Assembly: GCA_030429345.1 (NCBI GenBank)
Contig: JAUIFJ010000030.1
Location: forward strand, 1-42,571
Source of the DNA: a bacterium
Lineage (GTDB): Bacteria > CAIWAD01
Direction of reading: 5' to 3'
Length of the DNA: 42,571 nucleotides
In this document: positions 1 through 8,791 of the stretch, piece after piece
How positions within the stretch are numbered: the first letter of the stretch is position 1
Layout: each line of letters starts with the position of its first letter
Made by a program: the position numbers and the translations under genes
Notes under the pieces: generated by a model
What the model was told of the DNA's origin: nothing
The model's database searches: none
Seen by the model: the letters and a program-made list of their open reading frames with translations, nothing else

Positions 1-213
1 GGGTCCTCTCGTTTTGGTGATTGTTGACCAACACACCAATGTGGCTCTCAACTCCGTTGAACCCACGAAGAAGGGGGCCCGGTCGTTCCATAAGGTCTAG
101 CGCCGATCGGCATAAGGCAGCAATTCTTTTTCCGTCGCCCCCGCCTGCGCGGGGACGACCGACTTGGGTGGGCTGGAGTGTCGGTGTTGCGATGACGCTG
201 TGCTGCGGGGAGT
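1..213. other. Left edge, no gene seen
   Basis: No convincing coding frame lies in this stretch. It is downstream of the minus-strand MoeB-type gene and holds the inverted repeat listed at 134-159. Confidence 0.5.
134..159. repeat. Intergenic hairpin, 11-bp arms
   Basis: Arms at 134-144 (GTCGCCCCCGC) and 149-159 (GCGGGGACGAC) pair with one mismatch around a 4-base loop. No T-run follows on either strand, so it is not a classical intrinsic terminator. It resembles the short GC-rich palindromes dispersed between genes in many genomes. I see no second copy in the window. Confidence 0.45.
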
Positions 214-1359
214 CTAGTATCGCGTGATCCCTTTGTCCACCTTTGCGCCCCACTCGAGAATGCCTCCGACCAGGTTGTAGCACCGCTCGAAGCCCATGCG
301 GCGCAGTTCGACGCAGAGTCGATGGCTGCGCACGCCGCTGCGGCACTGCAGCACAATGTCCCGGTCACGGGGCAGTTCCTTCAGTCGCGCCTTGACCTCG
401 TGCTGCGGTATCCACGTCGCGCCTTCGATGAGGCAGATCTCCCGTTCCCAGGCCTCGCGGATATCCAGCAGGAAGGGCGCTTCGGCGCCCGTCATCCGCC
501 GGGCGCAGGCCTCCACGCCGATCTCGGGAACCTCCTGCTCGAGCAGGTCCTCCTGTGATACGTCCGGATTGCAGAACTGCTGGTAGTCCACCAGTTCCCG
601 GATGGTCGGGGAGTCGCCGCAGACGGGGCAGTCGGGACGGCGCCGGATGGTCAGTTCCTGGAAGCTCATCGAGAGCACATCGATCAACTGCAGGCGACCG
701 CTGAGCGTCGATCCGATGCCGGCGAGGATCTTGATCGCCTCGCTGGCCTGGATCACGCCGACCAGCCCCGGCAGGATGCCGAGCACGCCCCCCTCGGCGC
801 AGGAGGGCGCCTGTTCGGGAGGCGGCGGGGCCGGAAAAACGCAGCGGTAGCAGGGGCCGCCCCGGTAGTGGAACACGGAGGCCTGGCCGTCGAAGCGGTA
901 TACGCTGCCGTAGCAGTTGGGCCGGTTCTCGAGCACGCAGGCGTCGTTGACCAGGTAGCGGGTGGGGAAGTTGTCGGTGCCGTCGATGACCAGGTCGTGC
1001 TCCCGCACCAGCTCGCGCGCGTTCCCGCCGTGCAGGGCTTCCGGTATACAATCGATCCGGACCTGCGGATTCAGCCCGGCCAGGCGCCTGCGCGCGGAGT
1101 CCACCTTCAGGCTTCCGATATCCCCTTCCGTATACAGGACCTGCCGCTGCAGGTTGCTCAGAGCGACCGTGTCCATGTCGACGAGTGTCAGGCGTCCCAC
1201 TCCGGCGGCCGCCAGGTAGAGCGCCACCGGACTGCCCAGCCCGCCCGCGCCGACCAGGAGCACCGACGCATCCCGCAGGGCTTCCTGTCCCTCGCTCCCG
1301 AACTCGGGAAGATTGAGATGGCGGCTGTAGCGCTTGAGTTCTTCAATGGAAAGGGGCAT
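214..1359 (-). CDS. moeB: MoeB/ThiF-type adenylyltransferase fused to rhodanese
   Basis: The product activates the C-terminus of a ubiquitin-like sulfur carrier (MoaD, ThiS or CysO type) by adenylation and probably sulfurates it, for molybdopterin, thiamine or cysteine synthesis in the cytoplasm. The N-terminal E1-like domain (about residues 1-250) has the Rossmann loop GAGGLGSP, the DGTDNFPTRYLVND segment and two cysteine pairs that should bind zinc (CYRC and CPVC). The C-terminal rhodanese domain (about 280-381) has the active-site loop QCRSGVRS. This MoeB-R/MoeZ fusion is common. I start at the ATG at 1359, which has AGGAAG upstream, rather than the codon at 1401, which would run into the divergent gene's leader. 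No carrier gene lies nearby, so the pathway is not fixed. Confidence 0.9.
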   Translation of the reverse strand: MPLSIEELKRYSRHLNLPEFGSEGQEALRDASVLLVGAGGLGSPVALYLAAAGVGRLTLVDMDTVALSNLQRQVLYTEGDIGSLKVDSARRRLAGLNPQVRIDCIPEALHGGNARELVREHDLVIDGTDNFPTRYLVNDACVLENRPNCYGSVYRFDGQASVFHYRGGPCYRCVFPAPPPPEQAPSCAEGGVLGILPGLVGVIQASEAIKILAGIGSTLSGRLQLIDVLSMSFQELTIRRRPDCPVCGDSPTIRELVDYQQFCNPDVSQEDLLEQEVPEIGVEACARRMTGAEAPFLLDIREAWEREICLIEGATWIPQHEVKARLKELPRDRDIVLQCRSGVRSHRLCVELRRMGFERCYNLVGGILEWGAKVDKGITRY

Positions 1360-1412
1360 GTTTCCGCTTCCTGTCTTTGCCCGCGTCAAACGGTGATTCA
1401 ACTGGAGGAACC

Positions 1413-1775
1413 ATGGGCTTCTTCGATCTCCTGGCCGAACGCCGCATGGCCGAAGCTGTCCGCCGCGGCGAGCTGGACAATCTGCCCGGTTCCGGCAAGC
1501 CCCTGCCCCCCGACGAGTTCGCCAACCTGCCCGATGAGATCCGCATGGCCTGCCGAGTGCTGCGCAACGCGAATGTAGTGCCCGAGGAGATGCAGCTCGA
1601 CAAGGAACTGCGACGCCTGCGTGACCTTTTCGAGGCCAGCAGCGACGACGAGGAACGCGAAAGGCTGCGCTCCGAACTGCGCAAAGCGCGTCTGCGCCTG
1701 GACCTGCTGCTGGAACGAAGCCGCGGGCCGATTCCGCCCCAGTACCTGGACCGCGTCCGCGATCGCCTGAAGTAG
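1413..1775 (+). CDS. DUF1992 (DnaJ-homologue C28 conserved domain) protein
   Basis: A 120-residue cytoplasmic protein starting MGFFDLLAERRMAEAVRRGE, with the family signature LDNLPGSGKPLPPDE and a charged helical second half (LDKELRRLRDLFEA). This is the DUF1992/DJC28 domain of E. coli YhdN and eukaryotic DNAJC28; its biochemical role is not established. The length is normal for a bacterial stand-alone version. The ATG at 1413 is preceded by TGGAGGAA. It is divergent from the moeB-type gene across about 50 bases, and convergent with crcB, whose stop is only a few bases from its own. Confidence 0.88.
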   Translation: MGFFDLLAERRMAEAVRRGELDNLPGSGKPLPPDEFANLPDEIRMACRVLRNANVVPEEMQLDKELRRLRDLFEASSDDEERERLRSELRKARLRLDLLLERSRGPIPPQYLDRVRDRLK

Positions 1776-1779
1776 AGGT

Positions 1780-2142
1780 CTAGCGCGCCAGCGCCATGCC
1801 GGCCCGGAAGAGGGCCAGCCCCGCCGCCACCTGCAGCACCAGGTGGATTCCCGCTCCCATCCAGAGGCCCCGTTCCAGCAGTCCGCTGCCTTCGCTGATC
1901 CAGGTCGAGAAGGTGGTGAAGGCCCCCATGAAGCCGGTGAGCAACCAGGGCTGCCACTCCACAGGCAGAGGGCCGTGTTCGCGCGTCCATTGCCAGACCA
2001 GTCCGAAAAGCAGGCAGCCGAGCAGGTTCGCGGCCCAGGTGCCATAGAGCGGACTGCCGAGGAGCTGCTGAAACCCACGGTTCAGACCATGGCGACTCAG
2101 GGTGCCGGCGGCTCCGGCAAGGGCGAGGAGAATCCAGTTCAT
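1780..2142 (-). CDS. crcB: CrcB/FluC fluoride ion channel
   Basis: A 120-residue inner-membrane protein with four predicted helices. Family motifs are the AGTLSRHGL segment near the N-terminus, ANLLGCLLFGL in the second helix, and GFMGAFTTFSTW in the third, matching the G-x-x-G-x-x-TTFSTF signature of Fluc channels. The family forms dual-topology dimers that export toxic fluoride. The start is the ATG at 2142, giving MNWILLALAG; longer starts would add a non-conserved 16-residue tail. Only one copy is present, so a homodimer is expected. I found no convincing fluoride riboswitch in the short upstream gap. Confidence 0.92.
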   Translation of the reverse strand: MNWILLALAGAAGTLSRHGLNRGFQQLLGSPLYGTWAANLLGCLLFGLVWQWTREHGPLPVEWQPWLLTGFMGAFTTFSTWISEGSGLLERGLWMGAGIHLVLQVAAGLALFRAGMALAR

Positions 2143-2215
2143 GGACCCAAGGTCGCAAATCAGCCGGGCCTGTTGATACTTGAGTACCACATGCGTATTT
2201 CTTTACTTCGGTCCG

Positions 2216-2581
2216 ATGAAGAAACCGGTGACCGCCATACTCTCCCTTCTCCTGCTGTTCCAGGTTCTCCTGGGATTGTCCGCGCCCTGCGCTCATGAGG
2301 CCGGGGAATCGGTCTGCCAGGAGCATGGCTGCGAGGAGCAGGACAGCACCTGCCTGCCGGTCTTCTGCGGACACGACTCGCACGAACACTGCGGGGAAGT
2401 CCACGAATGTCCTCAGCCGCGGACCGTTCCGCCCCAGCGCGCCCTGCAGGCTCTTCCGCCGGTCATGCCTCCGGCCCCGGTCGAGGCGATCCTTCCACAC
2501 ATGGCCCAAGAGCCCCTTGTGCCCCCGCCTTCCGTGATCTCCCCCTTCCCGGGGACACCGCTCCTGGTGCTGCGCATCTGA
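2216..2581 (+). CDS. Small exported Cys/His-rich protein heading efflux operon
   Basis: A 121-residue protein with an N-terminal hydrophobic signal segment (MKKPVTAILSLLLLFQVLLG), then a region dense in Cys, His and acidic residues at about 25-66 (CAHEAGESVC, EHGCEE, FCGHDSHEHCGEVHEC), then a proline-rich tail. I recognise no family. The composition and position, 48 bases ahead of a TolC-type gene and a metal RND system, suggest a periplasmic or outer-membrane metal-binding accessory; that is inference. The start is the ATG at 2216; an in-frame TTG at 2180 is possible. No strong ribosome-binding site is visible. Confidence 0.65.
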   Translation: MKKPVTAILSLLLLFQVLLGLSAPCAHEAGESVCQEHGCEEQDSTCLPVFCGHDSHEHCGEVHECPQPRTVPPQRALQALPPVMPPAPVEAILPHMAQEPLVPPPSVISPFPGTPLLVLRI

Positions 2582-2629
2582 TCCTCTCCGCCCGCCGCGC
2601 TACGCCAACGGATACCCAGCGGAGAACCC

Positions 2630-3907
2630 ATGTTCGACACCTTTTCCCCGACCGGCCGACAGCGGCTGGTGCTCAGTGTATTCTGCCTGTTTTTCGCCTG
2701 CCTGTCGCCTCTGCGGCATGCCAGTGCGCAGCCCCCTCTGGAAGAATGGCTTCACCAGGGCCTGGAGCAGGATCCGGTGATTCTCGCCGCTGGCGAGTCG
2801 CTTCAGGCAACACATCGGCGAGCCGCCCTTGCCGGACGGCTGGAAGCCCCCCGCATCGAGGCCGAGTGGACGGACCAGCGCTTGCCGGGAGGCGAGACGG
2901 GGCGCGGCTACAAGCTGCACCTGCTGCGAACCCTGCCGCTGGACGCCCGCCTGCAGCGCGAGAACCTCGAGGCGCGTGCGACAAGCCGCCTTGTGGCGAT
3001 CGATCTTTGCCGGTTGCGCCTGGAACGGATCACGCTGTACCTCGAAGCGCTGCAGGAATGGCGCGCGGCGGAGCGGCAGGAGGCCCTGGCGGCGCGCATG
3101 GCGGGGATCGCCGACAGCCTCGAGGCGAGCGCGCGCCTTTTCGCGGGTCGCGGCGAGTTCTCCCTGCTGCAGGCCATCGAGTTTCGTCATCTGGCGAGGC
3201 AGGCGCGCGCGGTTGTCGCCTCCCGCAGCGGAAGTGAAAGACAGGCCCGGACGAAGCTGGCAGGTCTGGGCTTCGATCCGGCGCTGCTGCCCGAACCCCA
3301 TACGGCACCGGCACCGAAGGAACAGGTGCATCCCGGGCGTGCGGCCCTGCAGGCGGAGGTGGAGCTGGTGCACGAAAGGATGGATCTCTGGAGGGCTTCC
3401 GGCCTGAGGGACATCGACTTGGGCATTGGCCTGGAGGGTGAGCGGGAAGAGGCGGACTGGAATCACGGCATCAGCCTGAGCCTCGAGTTGCCTCTGCCAA
3501 TGCGAGGGCGGGCGCGGGATGGAAAGACCTACCTGCTGGCGAAACAGCGCGCCGCGGCCAGGGCCCTTCAGACCTGGGACCGCGAACTCCAGCGCCGAAC
3601 ACAGGAAGCGAAGGCAAGGCTGCGAAGCCTGGAAGAGCAGCTGGAGAGGGAAGCGCCGGTGCGGGAAGCCCTTGACGAGGAATGGAACCTGGCCCAAGGG
3701 GCCTGGCGGGAAGGCATGCTGGCCGAACCGGGGCTGCTTGAACTGAGTCTGCACCGGATCCAACAGGAAAGCCGCGAACTCGATCTGCGGCTGGCGATCG
3801 AGGACCAGCACCTTCGCCTGGCTCTGCTGCGCGCGGAGGTGCCCGCGGTGCATGATGCGGAAACTTGCCGTTGCGGCAAAGAAGGAGAACCCATCGATGT
3901 CGAATAG
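2630..3907 (+). CDS. TolC-family outer-membrane efflux protein (CusC/CzcC-like)
   Basis: A 425-residue exported protein with a signal segment at about residues 12-33 (LVLSVFCLFFACLSPLRHASA), then two long alpha-helical halves rich in Arg, Glu, Ala and Leu, the repeat layout of TolC-type trimers. The length fits CusC/CzcC. It should form the outer-membrane exit duct of the tripartite pump encoded downstream. The ATG at 2630 follows a GGAGAA stretch. Its last 11 bases overlap the adaptor gene, implying translational coupling. The family call rests on architecture and context more than on a unique motif. Confidence 0.85.
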   Translation: MFDTFSPTGRQRLVLSVFCLFFACLSPLRHASAQPPLEEWLHQGLEQDPVILAAGESLQATHRRAALAGRLEAPRIEAEWTDQRLPGGETGRGYKLHLLRTLPLDARLQRENLEARATSRLVAIDLCRLRLERITLYLEALQEWRAAERQEALAARMAGIADSLEASARLFAGRGEFSLLQAIEFRHLARQARAVVASRSGSERQARTKLAGLGFDPALLPEPHTAPAPKEQVHPGRAALQAEVELVHERMDLWRASGLRDIDLGIGLEGEREEADWNHGISLSLELPLPMRGRARDGKTYLLAKQRAAARALQTWDRELQRRTQEAKARLRSLEEQLEREAPVREALDEEWNLAQGAWREGMLAEPGLLELSLHRIQQESRELDLRLAIEDQHLRLALLRAEVPAVHDAETCRCGKEGEPIDVE

Positions 3908-5231
3908 AACACGGCAGTGCATGGCCCTGGCCTGCCTTCTGGGAGCAGCCATGGTGGCCCTTGCGGGACCCGGACACGATCACGGCACGGCGCCGTCGGC
4001 CGCGGGGGTCGAAGGCGGGGATTGGATCACATTGAGCCATGAAGCACAGCGCAACCTTGGCTTGCGCAGCGAGCCGGCGCGGATTCGCCCCCTGCAGGAA
4101 ACCTTGCCAGCGATCGGGAGCATCGACCCGGCGCCGGACCGGATCACAGAACTCAGCAGCCGCATTGGCGGACAGGTCAAGAGGCTGGCCACGGCGGAAG
4201 GCGAGTGGGTGCGAAAGGGGGACTTCCTGCTGGAGGTCCAGAGCAGCCTTCCCGGGAATCCCGCGCCGGTGGTGCGCTTCGAGGCTCCCCATGCGGGAAT
4301 TGTGACACGACTGCATGTGGCCCAGGGCAGCCATGTGTCCCCGGAAGAGCACCTGCTCGATGTGGTCGACCCCACCGTGCTCCACGCGCGTGCCATGGTC
4401 CACGAAGGGCAGCTGCGCCACCTGCGTATCGGCCAGGAGGCGCGGATCCGGCTGGCGGCCTGGCCCGATTCACTCTGGAATGGTCGGCTGCTGCGCATGG
4501 GCGGCGAGCTCGACGAGGCCTCCGGGACGCTCCCCGCCTGGTTCGAGCTGGCCAATCCGGCCCGCGTGATTCGTCCCAACATGCGCGCCGACTTCCGCAT
4601 TGTAACACGCCGGGCCGAGGAGGCGCTGACCGTGCCGGAACGGGCCGTGCTCGGGGACCAGGGCGAATACTTCGTATTCGTCGTGCGCGGCGAAGGCGTA
4701 TACGAGAAGGTCCCCGTCGTCCTCGGCCTGACCGACGATCTGGGCCTGCAGGTCCTGGAAGGCCTGCAAGCCGGGGAGCGGGTCGTCGTCGAGGGGAACT
4801 ACAGCATGCAGTTCATTCCCGGAGAGGCGGAGCCGCCGATGGCGCTTGTTCCCGCGCATCGGGAGGCCGCGGAGCAGGCGATGGACGATCACGGGGATCA
4901 CGACCACGGGGATGGCGACCACGCGCATGGAGACCATGAGGACGAGGATCATGACCACGCGCATGGAGACCACGAGGACAAGGATCACGGCCACGCGCAT
5001 ATGGATCACGAAGCGGGTGATCACGACCACGCGCACGAGGATCATCCTCTTCCGGATCAGGATCACGAAGGGCATGATCATGGGGGGGGGGAAGATGCTG
5101 CGGTGCACACGGAAACGGCATCCTCTGCAGGAACACCCTGGCTCCTGGGCAGCGGCCTGCTGCTGAGCCTCCTGCTGAACCTGGTCCTGCTCGTGAGGCT
5201 GGACCGCCACTCGAGCCGGGAGTCTTCCTGA
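3897..5231 (+). CDS. HlyD/CusB-type periplasmic adaptor with His-rich tail and C-terminal helix
   Basis: This is the membrane-fusion subunit linking the RND pump to the TolC duct. It has a signal segment (about residues 7-23) and an immediate GPGHDHG motif. The core has paired barrel/lipoyl segments (RIGGQVKRLATAEGEWVRKG; FEAPHAGIVTRLHVAQGSHV), a beta-barrel domain ending near PNMRADFRIVTR, and a membrane-proximal domain. After about residue 325 it departs from the family: a histidine/aspartate-rich stretch with four 12-residue repeats, then a hydrophobic helix (PWLLGSGLLLSLLLNLVLLV) and a short basic end. The ATG at 3897 has AAGGAG upstream. The extra C-terminal anchor may hold a metal-buffering His tail near the pump (inference). 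Confidence 0.88.
   Translation: MSNRTRQCMALACLLGAAMVALAGPGHDHGTAPSAAGVEGGDWITLSHEAQRNLGLRSEPARIRPLQETLPAIGSIDPAPDRITELSSRIGGQVKRLATAEGEWVRKGDFLLEVQSSLPGNPAPVVRFEAPHAGIVTRLHVAQGSHVSPEEHLLDVVDPTVLHARAMVHEGQLRHLRIGQEARIRLAAWPDSLWNGRLLRMGGELDEASGTLPAWFELANPARVIRPNMRADFRIVTRRAEEALTVPERAVLGDQGEYFVFVVRGEGVYEKVPVVLGLTDDLGLQVLEGLQAGERVVVEGNYSMQFIPGEAEPPMALVPAHREAAEQAMDDHGDHDHGDGDHAHGDHEDEDHDHAHGDHEDKDHGHAHMDHEAGDHDHAHEDHPLPDQDHEGHDHGGGEDAAVHTETASSAGTPWLLGSGLLLSLLLNLVLLVRLDRHSSRESS
4914..5057 (+). repeat. Four in-frame 36-bp repeats encoding His-rich units
   Basis: Units at 4914-4949, 4950-4985, 4986-5021 and 5022-5057 encode 12-residue blocks of the form [HG]xHAHxDHExxD. They diverge in third positions and in a few residues, so they are old enough to have drifted while the histidines were kept. 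Further His/Asp-rich but less regular sequence flanks them from about 4881 to 5100. Confidence 0.85.
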
Positions 5232-8200
5232 TGTTCCAGTTCCTTGTCGAATGGTCCCTGCGCAATCGAGTGCCGGTGCTTGCCCTGTCCCTGCTGCTCT
5301 GCGTGGCCGGCCTGCAGGTCGCGCGGCAGCTGCCGGTGGATGTGCTGCCTTCGCTGACCCGCCCCACCGTGACCATCCTCAGCGAGGCGCACGGCATGGC
5401 GCCCGAGGAGGTGGAAAGCCTGGTCACTTTCCCCATTGAATCGGCGCTCTCGGGCACACCCGATGTGAGACGCGTGCGCTCCAGCTCCGGAGTCGGTCTT
5501 TCCCTCGTGTTCGCCGAATTCGACTGGAGTATGGATCCCTACCTGGCCCGCCAGCTGGTGCAGGAACGGCTGCAGAGCGTGCTGGGCGACCTGCCGGAGA
5601 GCATCCAGCCGGTGATGGGACCACTCAACTCGCTGATGGGGGAGATCATGCTGGTCGGCGTGAGTGACAGCACAGGCAGGCTCGACCCGCTTCAGCTGCG
5701 GACCCTGGCCGAGTTCGATATCGGCCGGCGACTGCAGACGCTTCCCGGCGTCTCACAGGTGCTGGCCATCGGAGGCGGGCTGCGCCAGTACCAGGTGCTC
5801 CCGGACCCCAAGCGTCTCGCCGCGATGGGCATCAGCCTGGAGGAGCTCGGTCAGACGATCGCCGTGGCCCAGGGCAATACGGGCGGCGGGTTCCTGGAGG
5901 GTGCGCACCGGGAGTTCCTTGTGCGCAACACGGGCCGCAGCAGCCGCCTAGAGGACCTGGCGCAGACTGTGATCCGCTCCGTCAACGGGGTGCCGATTCG
6001 CGTTGCCGACGTTGCCGAGATCCGCGAGGGGGCGGCGACGAAGCGCGGCGACGCGGAGGTCAACGGCCACGACGGCGTGATCCTGGGCGTGCAGAAGCAG
6101 CCCGAGTCCGACACCGTCAAGCTGACCCGGGACATCGAACTCGCCCTGGCCGAGCTGGCCCCGGGGCTTCCGGACGGGATCCGGACGGACGTTCTCTTCC
6201 GGCAGGCAGGCTTCATTGAGCACGCCATCGGCAATGTCCGCGAAGCCGTGCTGCTCGGAGGAGTAATGGTGGCCGTCGTGCTGTTGCTGTTCCTCTTCAG
6301 CGCGCGCACGACCTTCATCACGATGACCGCCATTCCCCTGTCCTTTCTCGTCACGATCCTCTGCTTCCGACTGTTGGGCCTGGGCATCAACACAATGACC
6401 CTCGGCGGTCTCGCCGTGGCGATCGGCATGGTGGTCGACGACGCCATTGTCGATGTGGAGAATGTATACCGCCGCCTGCGGGAGAACCATGCCCGCGGCC
6501 GGCCCGATTCCGTCTTTCGCGTGATTGCCCGCGCCACGGCGGAGATCCGCGGATCGATCTTCCTGGCCACGGCCGTGATTGTGCTCGTCTTCCTGCCGCT
6601 GCTCGGGCTCGAGGGGGTGGAAGGCCGTCTCTTCCGGCCGGTGGCCGTCGCCACGATCCTCTCGATGAGTGCTTCCTTCCTGGTCGCCCTGACCGTGATC
6701 CCCGCGCTGTGCTCCTTTCTGCTGCCGGCCTCCGTGGAGCGGGGGCGACGCAGTCCTGTGCCGACGGCCGTATACGCCCTCACCCGGCGCGCGCTGCGGC
6801 CGGTCCTGCGGATGCCCCGCACGGCGCTCTTCCTCTGCGCCCTGCCGGTTCTTGCCGCTCTTTCGCCCTTCCTCGAGATGGGGCGGGAGTTCCTGCCTCC
6901 CTTCAACGAGGGCAGCGCCATCGTCAGCGTGATCAGCGCTCCGGGAACCTCGCTGGAGCAGAGCAACCGCATCGGCAGCCGAGCCGTGCGAATGCTGCTG
7001 GAGATCCCCGAGATCAAGACCGTGGGGCGTCGCACGGGACGCGCCGAAGAGGACGAGCACGCCGAAGGGGTCTTTTTCAACGAGATCGACGTGGAGTTCC
7101 ATGAGGAAGGTCGTCCGCGCGAGCAGGTCCTGGCGGAGATCCGGCGACGAATCGGAGCGATCCCCGGGACGACGCTGAGCCTTGGGCAGCCGATCAGCCA
7201 CAGGCTGGATCACATGCTGACGGGCGTCGAGGCCCAGGTCGTGATCAAGGTGATGGGCGACGAACTGGGACCCCTGCGGCGCAGCGCGGAGGAGATCCGC
7301 GCTCTGTGCTCGGAGATCGAGGGCGTGGTCGACCTGCGCCTCGAGCAGCAGGTGCCGATCCCGCAGATCTCGATCAGCGTGGATCGCGAAAGGGCCGCCC
7401 TCTACGGAGTCCGCGTGCAGGACCTGAATGAGCAGCTGGAAACGGCTCTTGCCGGGCGGGTCGTAGCCGAGGTCTACGAAGGCCAGGCCGTGTGGGACAT
7501 TGTCCTGCGGTATCCGGAGAACGAGCGCGGCAGCCTGCAGGCGCTGCGCAACACACTCGTTACCACTCCCCGCGGAGCCGTGCCCCTGGAGCTGGTCGCG
7601 GACTTGCGCCCCGGCACGGGACCGAACACGATCAATCGCGAGAACCTGCGGCGCCGCATGGTCGTCAGCGCCAATGTCAGCGGGAGAGACCTGGGCAGCG
7701 TGGTCGAAGAGATGCAGGAGCGTGTCCGTGAAGGGCTTGTCCTGCCCGCTGGCTCCTTTCTTCAGTGGGAAGGGCAGTTTCGAAACCAGCAGGAGGCGGC
7801 GCGCCGGATCCTGCTGCTGGGCGCGCTGGCCCTGCTGACGATGACAGCCATGCTCTACGGGTTCTTCCGCAGCGCGAACCTGGCGTTGCAGGTCCTGCTC
7901 AGCCTGCCGACCGCCTTTGCCGGCGGCATCCTTCTTACCTGGTGGACGACGGGCGTGGTTTCGCTGGCGACCCTTGTCGGACTGATCACGCTGGCGGGCA
8001 TCGCCGCGCGCAATACGATCATGCTCGTGAGCCACTACATGCATCTTGCTCGCGAAGGACAAGGCCGCTTGCCGGATGACATCGTGATGCAGGGCACGGC
8101 GGAACGCATGGTGCCGGTGCTGATGACGGCCCTGACGGCTGGCATGGCCCTGCTGCCGCTCTTCCTGGCCTCCGGGGAGCCGGGCAAGGAGATTCTTCAC

Positions 8201-8323
8201 CCGGTGGCGGTGGTGATCGTCGGCGGCCTGTTCAGCAGCACCCTGCTGACCCTGATTGTCACACCGGTCGTCTTCCGCCTGTTCACGCCCCGTCTACTTC
8301 TTGAAGGAAGGAACCAGCCATGA
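5231..8323 (+). CDS. RND heavy-metal efflux pump, CusA/CzcA type
   Basis: A 1030-residue inner-membrane proton-driven pump, a typical RND length. The layout is the RND duplication: an N-terminal helix, a large periplasmic loop, a helix bundle with VAIGMVVDDAIVDVENVYRR (helix 4 of the heavy-metal branch), a second large loop (LPPFNEGSAIVSVISAPGTS, VMGDELGPLRRSAEEI) and a final bundle with LVGLITLAGIAARNTIMLVS. The N-terminus MFQFLVEWSLRNRVPVLALS is typical of the heavy-metal branch. The cation cannot be assigned by eye. The start codon overlaps the adaptor stop (TGATG), so the subunits are translationally coupled. Confidence 0.95.
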   Translation: MFQFLVEWSLRNRVPVLALSLLLCVAGLQVARQLPVDVLPSLTRPTVTILSEAHGMAPEEVESLVTFPIESALSGTPDVRRVRSSSGVGLSLVFAEFDWSMDPYLARQLVQERLQSVLGDLPESIQPVMGPLNSLMGEIMLVGVSDSTGRLDPLQLRTLAEFDIGRRLQTLPGVSQVLAIGGGLRQYQVLPDPKRLAAMGISLEELGQTIAVAQGNTGGGFLEGAHREFLVRNTGRSSRLEDLAQTVIRSVNGVPIRVADVAEIREGAATKRGDAEVNGHDGVILGVQKQPESDTVKLTRDIELALAELAPGLPDGIRTDVLFRQAGFIEHAIGNVREAVLLGGVMVAVVLLLFLFSARTTFITMTAIPLSFLVTILCFRLLGLGINTMTLGGLAVAIGMVVDDAIVDVENVYRRLRENHARGRPDSVFRVIARATAEIRGSIFLATAVIVLVFLPLLGLEGVEGRLFRPVAVATILSMSASFLVALTVIPALCSFLLPASVERGRRSPVPTAVYALTRRALRPVLRMPRTALFLCALPVLAALSPFLEMGREFLPPFNEGSAIVSVISAPGTSLEQSNRIGSRAVRMLLEIPEIKTVGRRTGRAEEDEHAEGVFFNEIDVEFHEEGRPREQVLAEIRRRIGAIPGTTLSLGQPISHRLDHMLTGVEAQVVIKVMGDELGPLRRSAEEIRALCSEIEGVVDLRLEQQVPIPQISISVDRERAALYGVRVQDLNEQLETALAGRVVAEVYEGQAVWDIVLRYPENERGSLQALRNTLVTTPRGAVPLELVADLRPGTGPNTINRENLRRRMVVSANVSGRDLGSVVEEMQERVREGLVLPAGSFLQWEGQFRNQQEAARRILLLGALALLTMTAMLYGFFRSANLALQVLLSLPTAFAGGILLTWWTTGVVSLATLVGLITLAGIAARNTIMLVSHYMHLAREGQGRLPDDIVMQGTAERMVPVLMTALTAGMALLPLFLASGEPGKEILHPVAVVIVGGLFSSTLLTLIVTPVVFRLFTPRLLLEGRNQP

Positions 8324-8775
8324 AGACCGATACAGCCCACATGCGTTTCCTGGCGCTGGAGATCCCCCTGCAGGCGCCTGTCGCACAGGCCTGGAAGGCC
8401 CTGATCGAAGAGATCGACCAGTGGTGGCTCGCGGATTTCCGCGTCTGTGGCACGGGCAGCCGGTTCAGCCTGGATCCCCGTCCGGGCGGCCTGCTGCTGG
8501 AAGCCCACGAGGATGGCACACAGCTGGCCTGGTATACGGTGCAGATGGTCCAGCCGGGCAAGGCGCTCTACCTGATCGGTCACACGGCTCCGGACTGGGG
8601 AGGACCGGTTCTCTCGATGCTCAAGCTGCAGCTGAAAGAGCGCGAGGGGGGCTGCGCGCTGGCCCTCAGCGACGTGATGACCGGCAGGATCGACGAGAAG
8701 GTCGTCCAGGGCACCGAAGATGGCTGGAAAGCGCTCTTCGGGGACGGGCTGGGCGGCTGGCTCGAGCAAGCCTGA
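8320..8775 (+). CDS. SRPBCC/AHSA1-like ligand-binding fold protein
   Basis: A 151-residue soluble protein with features of the START/AHSA1 group: an early beta strand, a helix with PVAQAWKALIEEIDQWW, repeated W/G strand motifs, and a C-terminal helix (EDGWKALFGDGLGGWLEQ). Such folds bind hydrophobic ligands; the role here is unknown. The ATG at 8320 overlaps the RND stop (ATGA) and has GAAGGAAGGA upstream, so it is the last gene of the efflux operon. Finding this fold in a metal pump operon is unusual. It may be a passenger or may bind an organic substrate. Confidence 0.75.
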   Translation: MKTDTAHMRFLALEIPLQAPVAQAWKALIEEIDQWWLADFRVCGTGSRFSLDPRPGGLLLEAHEDGTQLAWYTVQMVQPGKALYLIGHTAPDWGGPVLSMLKLQLKEREGGCALALSDVMTGRIDEKVVQGTEDGWKALFGDGLGGWLEQA

Positions 8776-8791
8776 GCGACTTACGCTCCGG

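Noticed and set aside
2143-2215. Possible fluoride riboswitch upstream of crcB
   Set aside because: The leader is short and I cannot find the conserved pseudoknot elements of the crcB motif on the minus strand.
4914-5057. CRISPR or minisatellite reading of the 36-bp repeats
   Set aside because: The units are contiguous, in frame and drifted at third positions while keeping histidines, so they are protein repeats.
5948-8200. Long minus-strand open frame (750 codons) opposite the RND pump gene
   Set aside because: It is a shadow of a GC-rich gene: arginine-, glutamine- and histidine-rich sequence without domains, while the plus strand encodes a complete recognisable pump.
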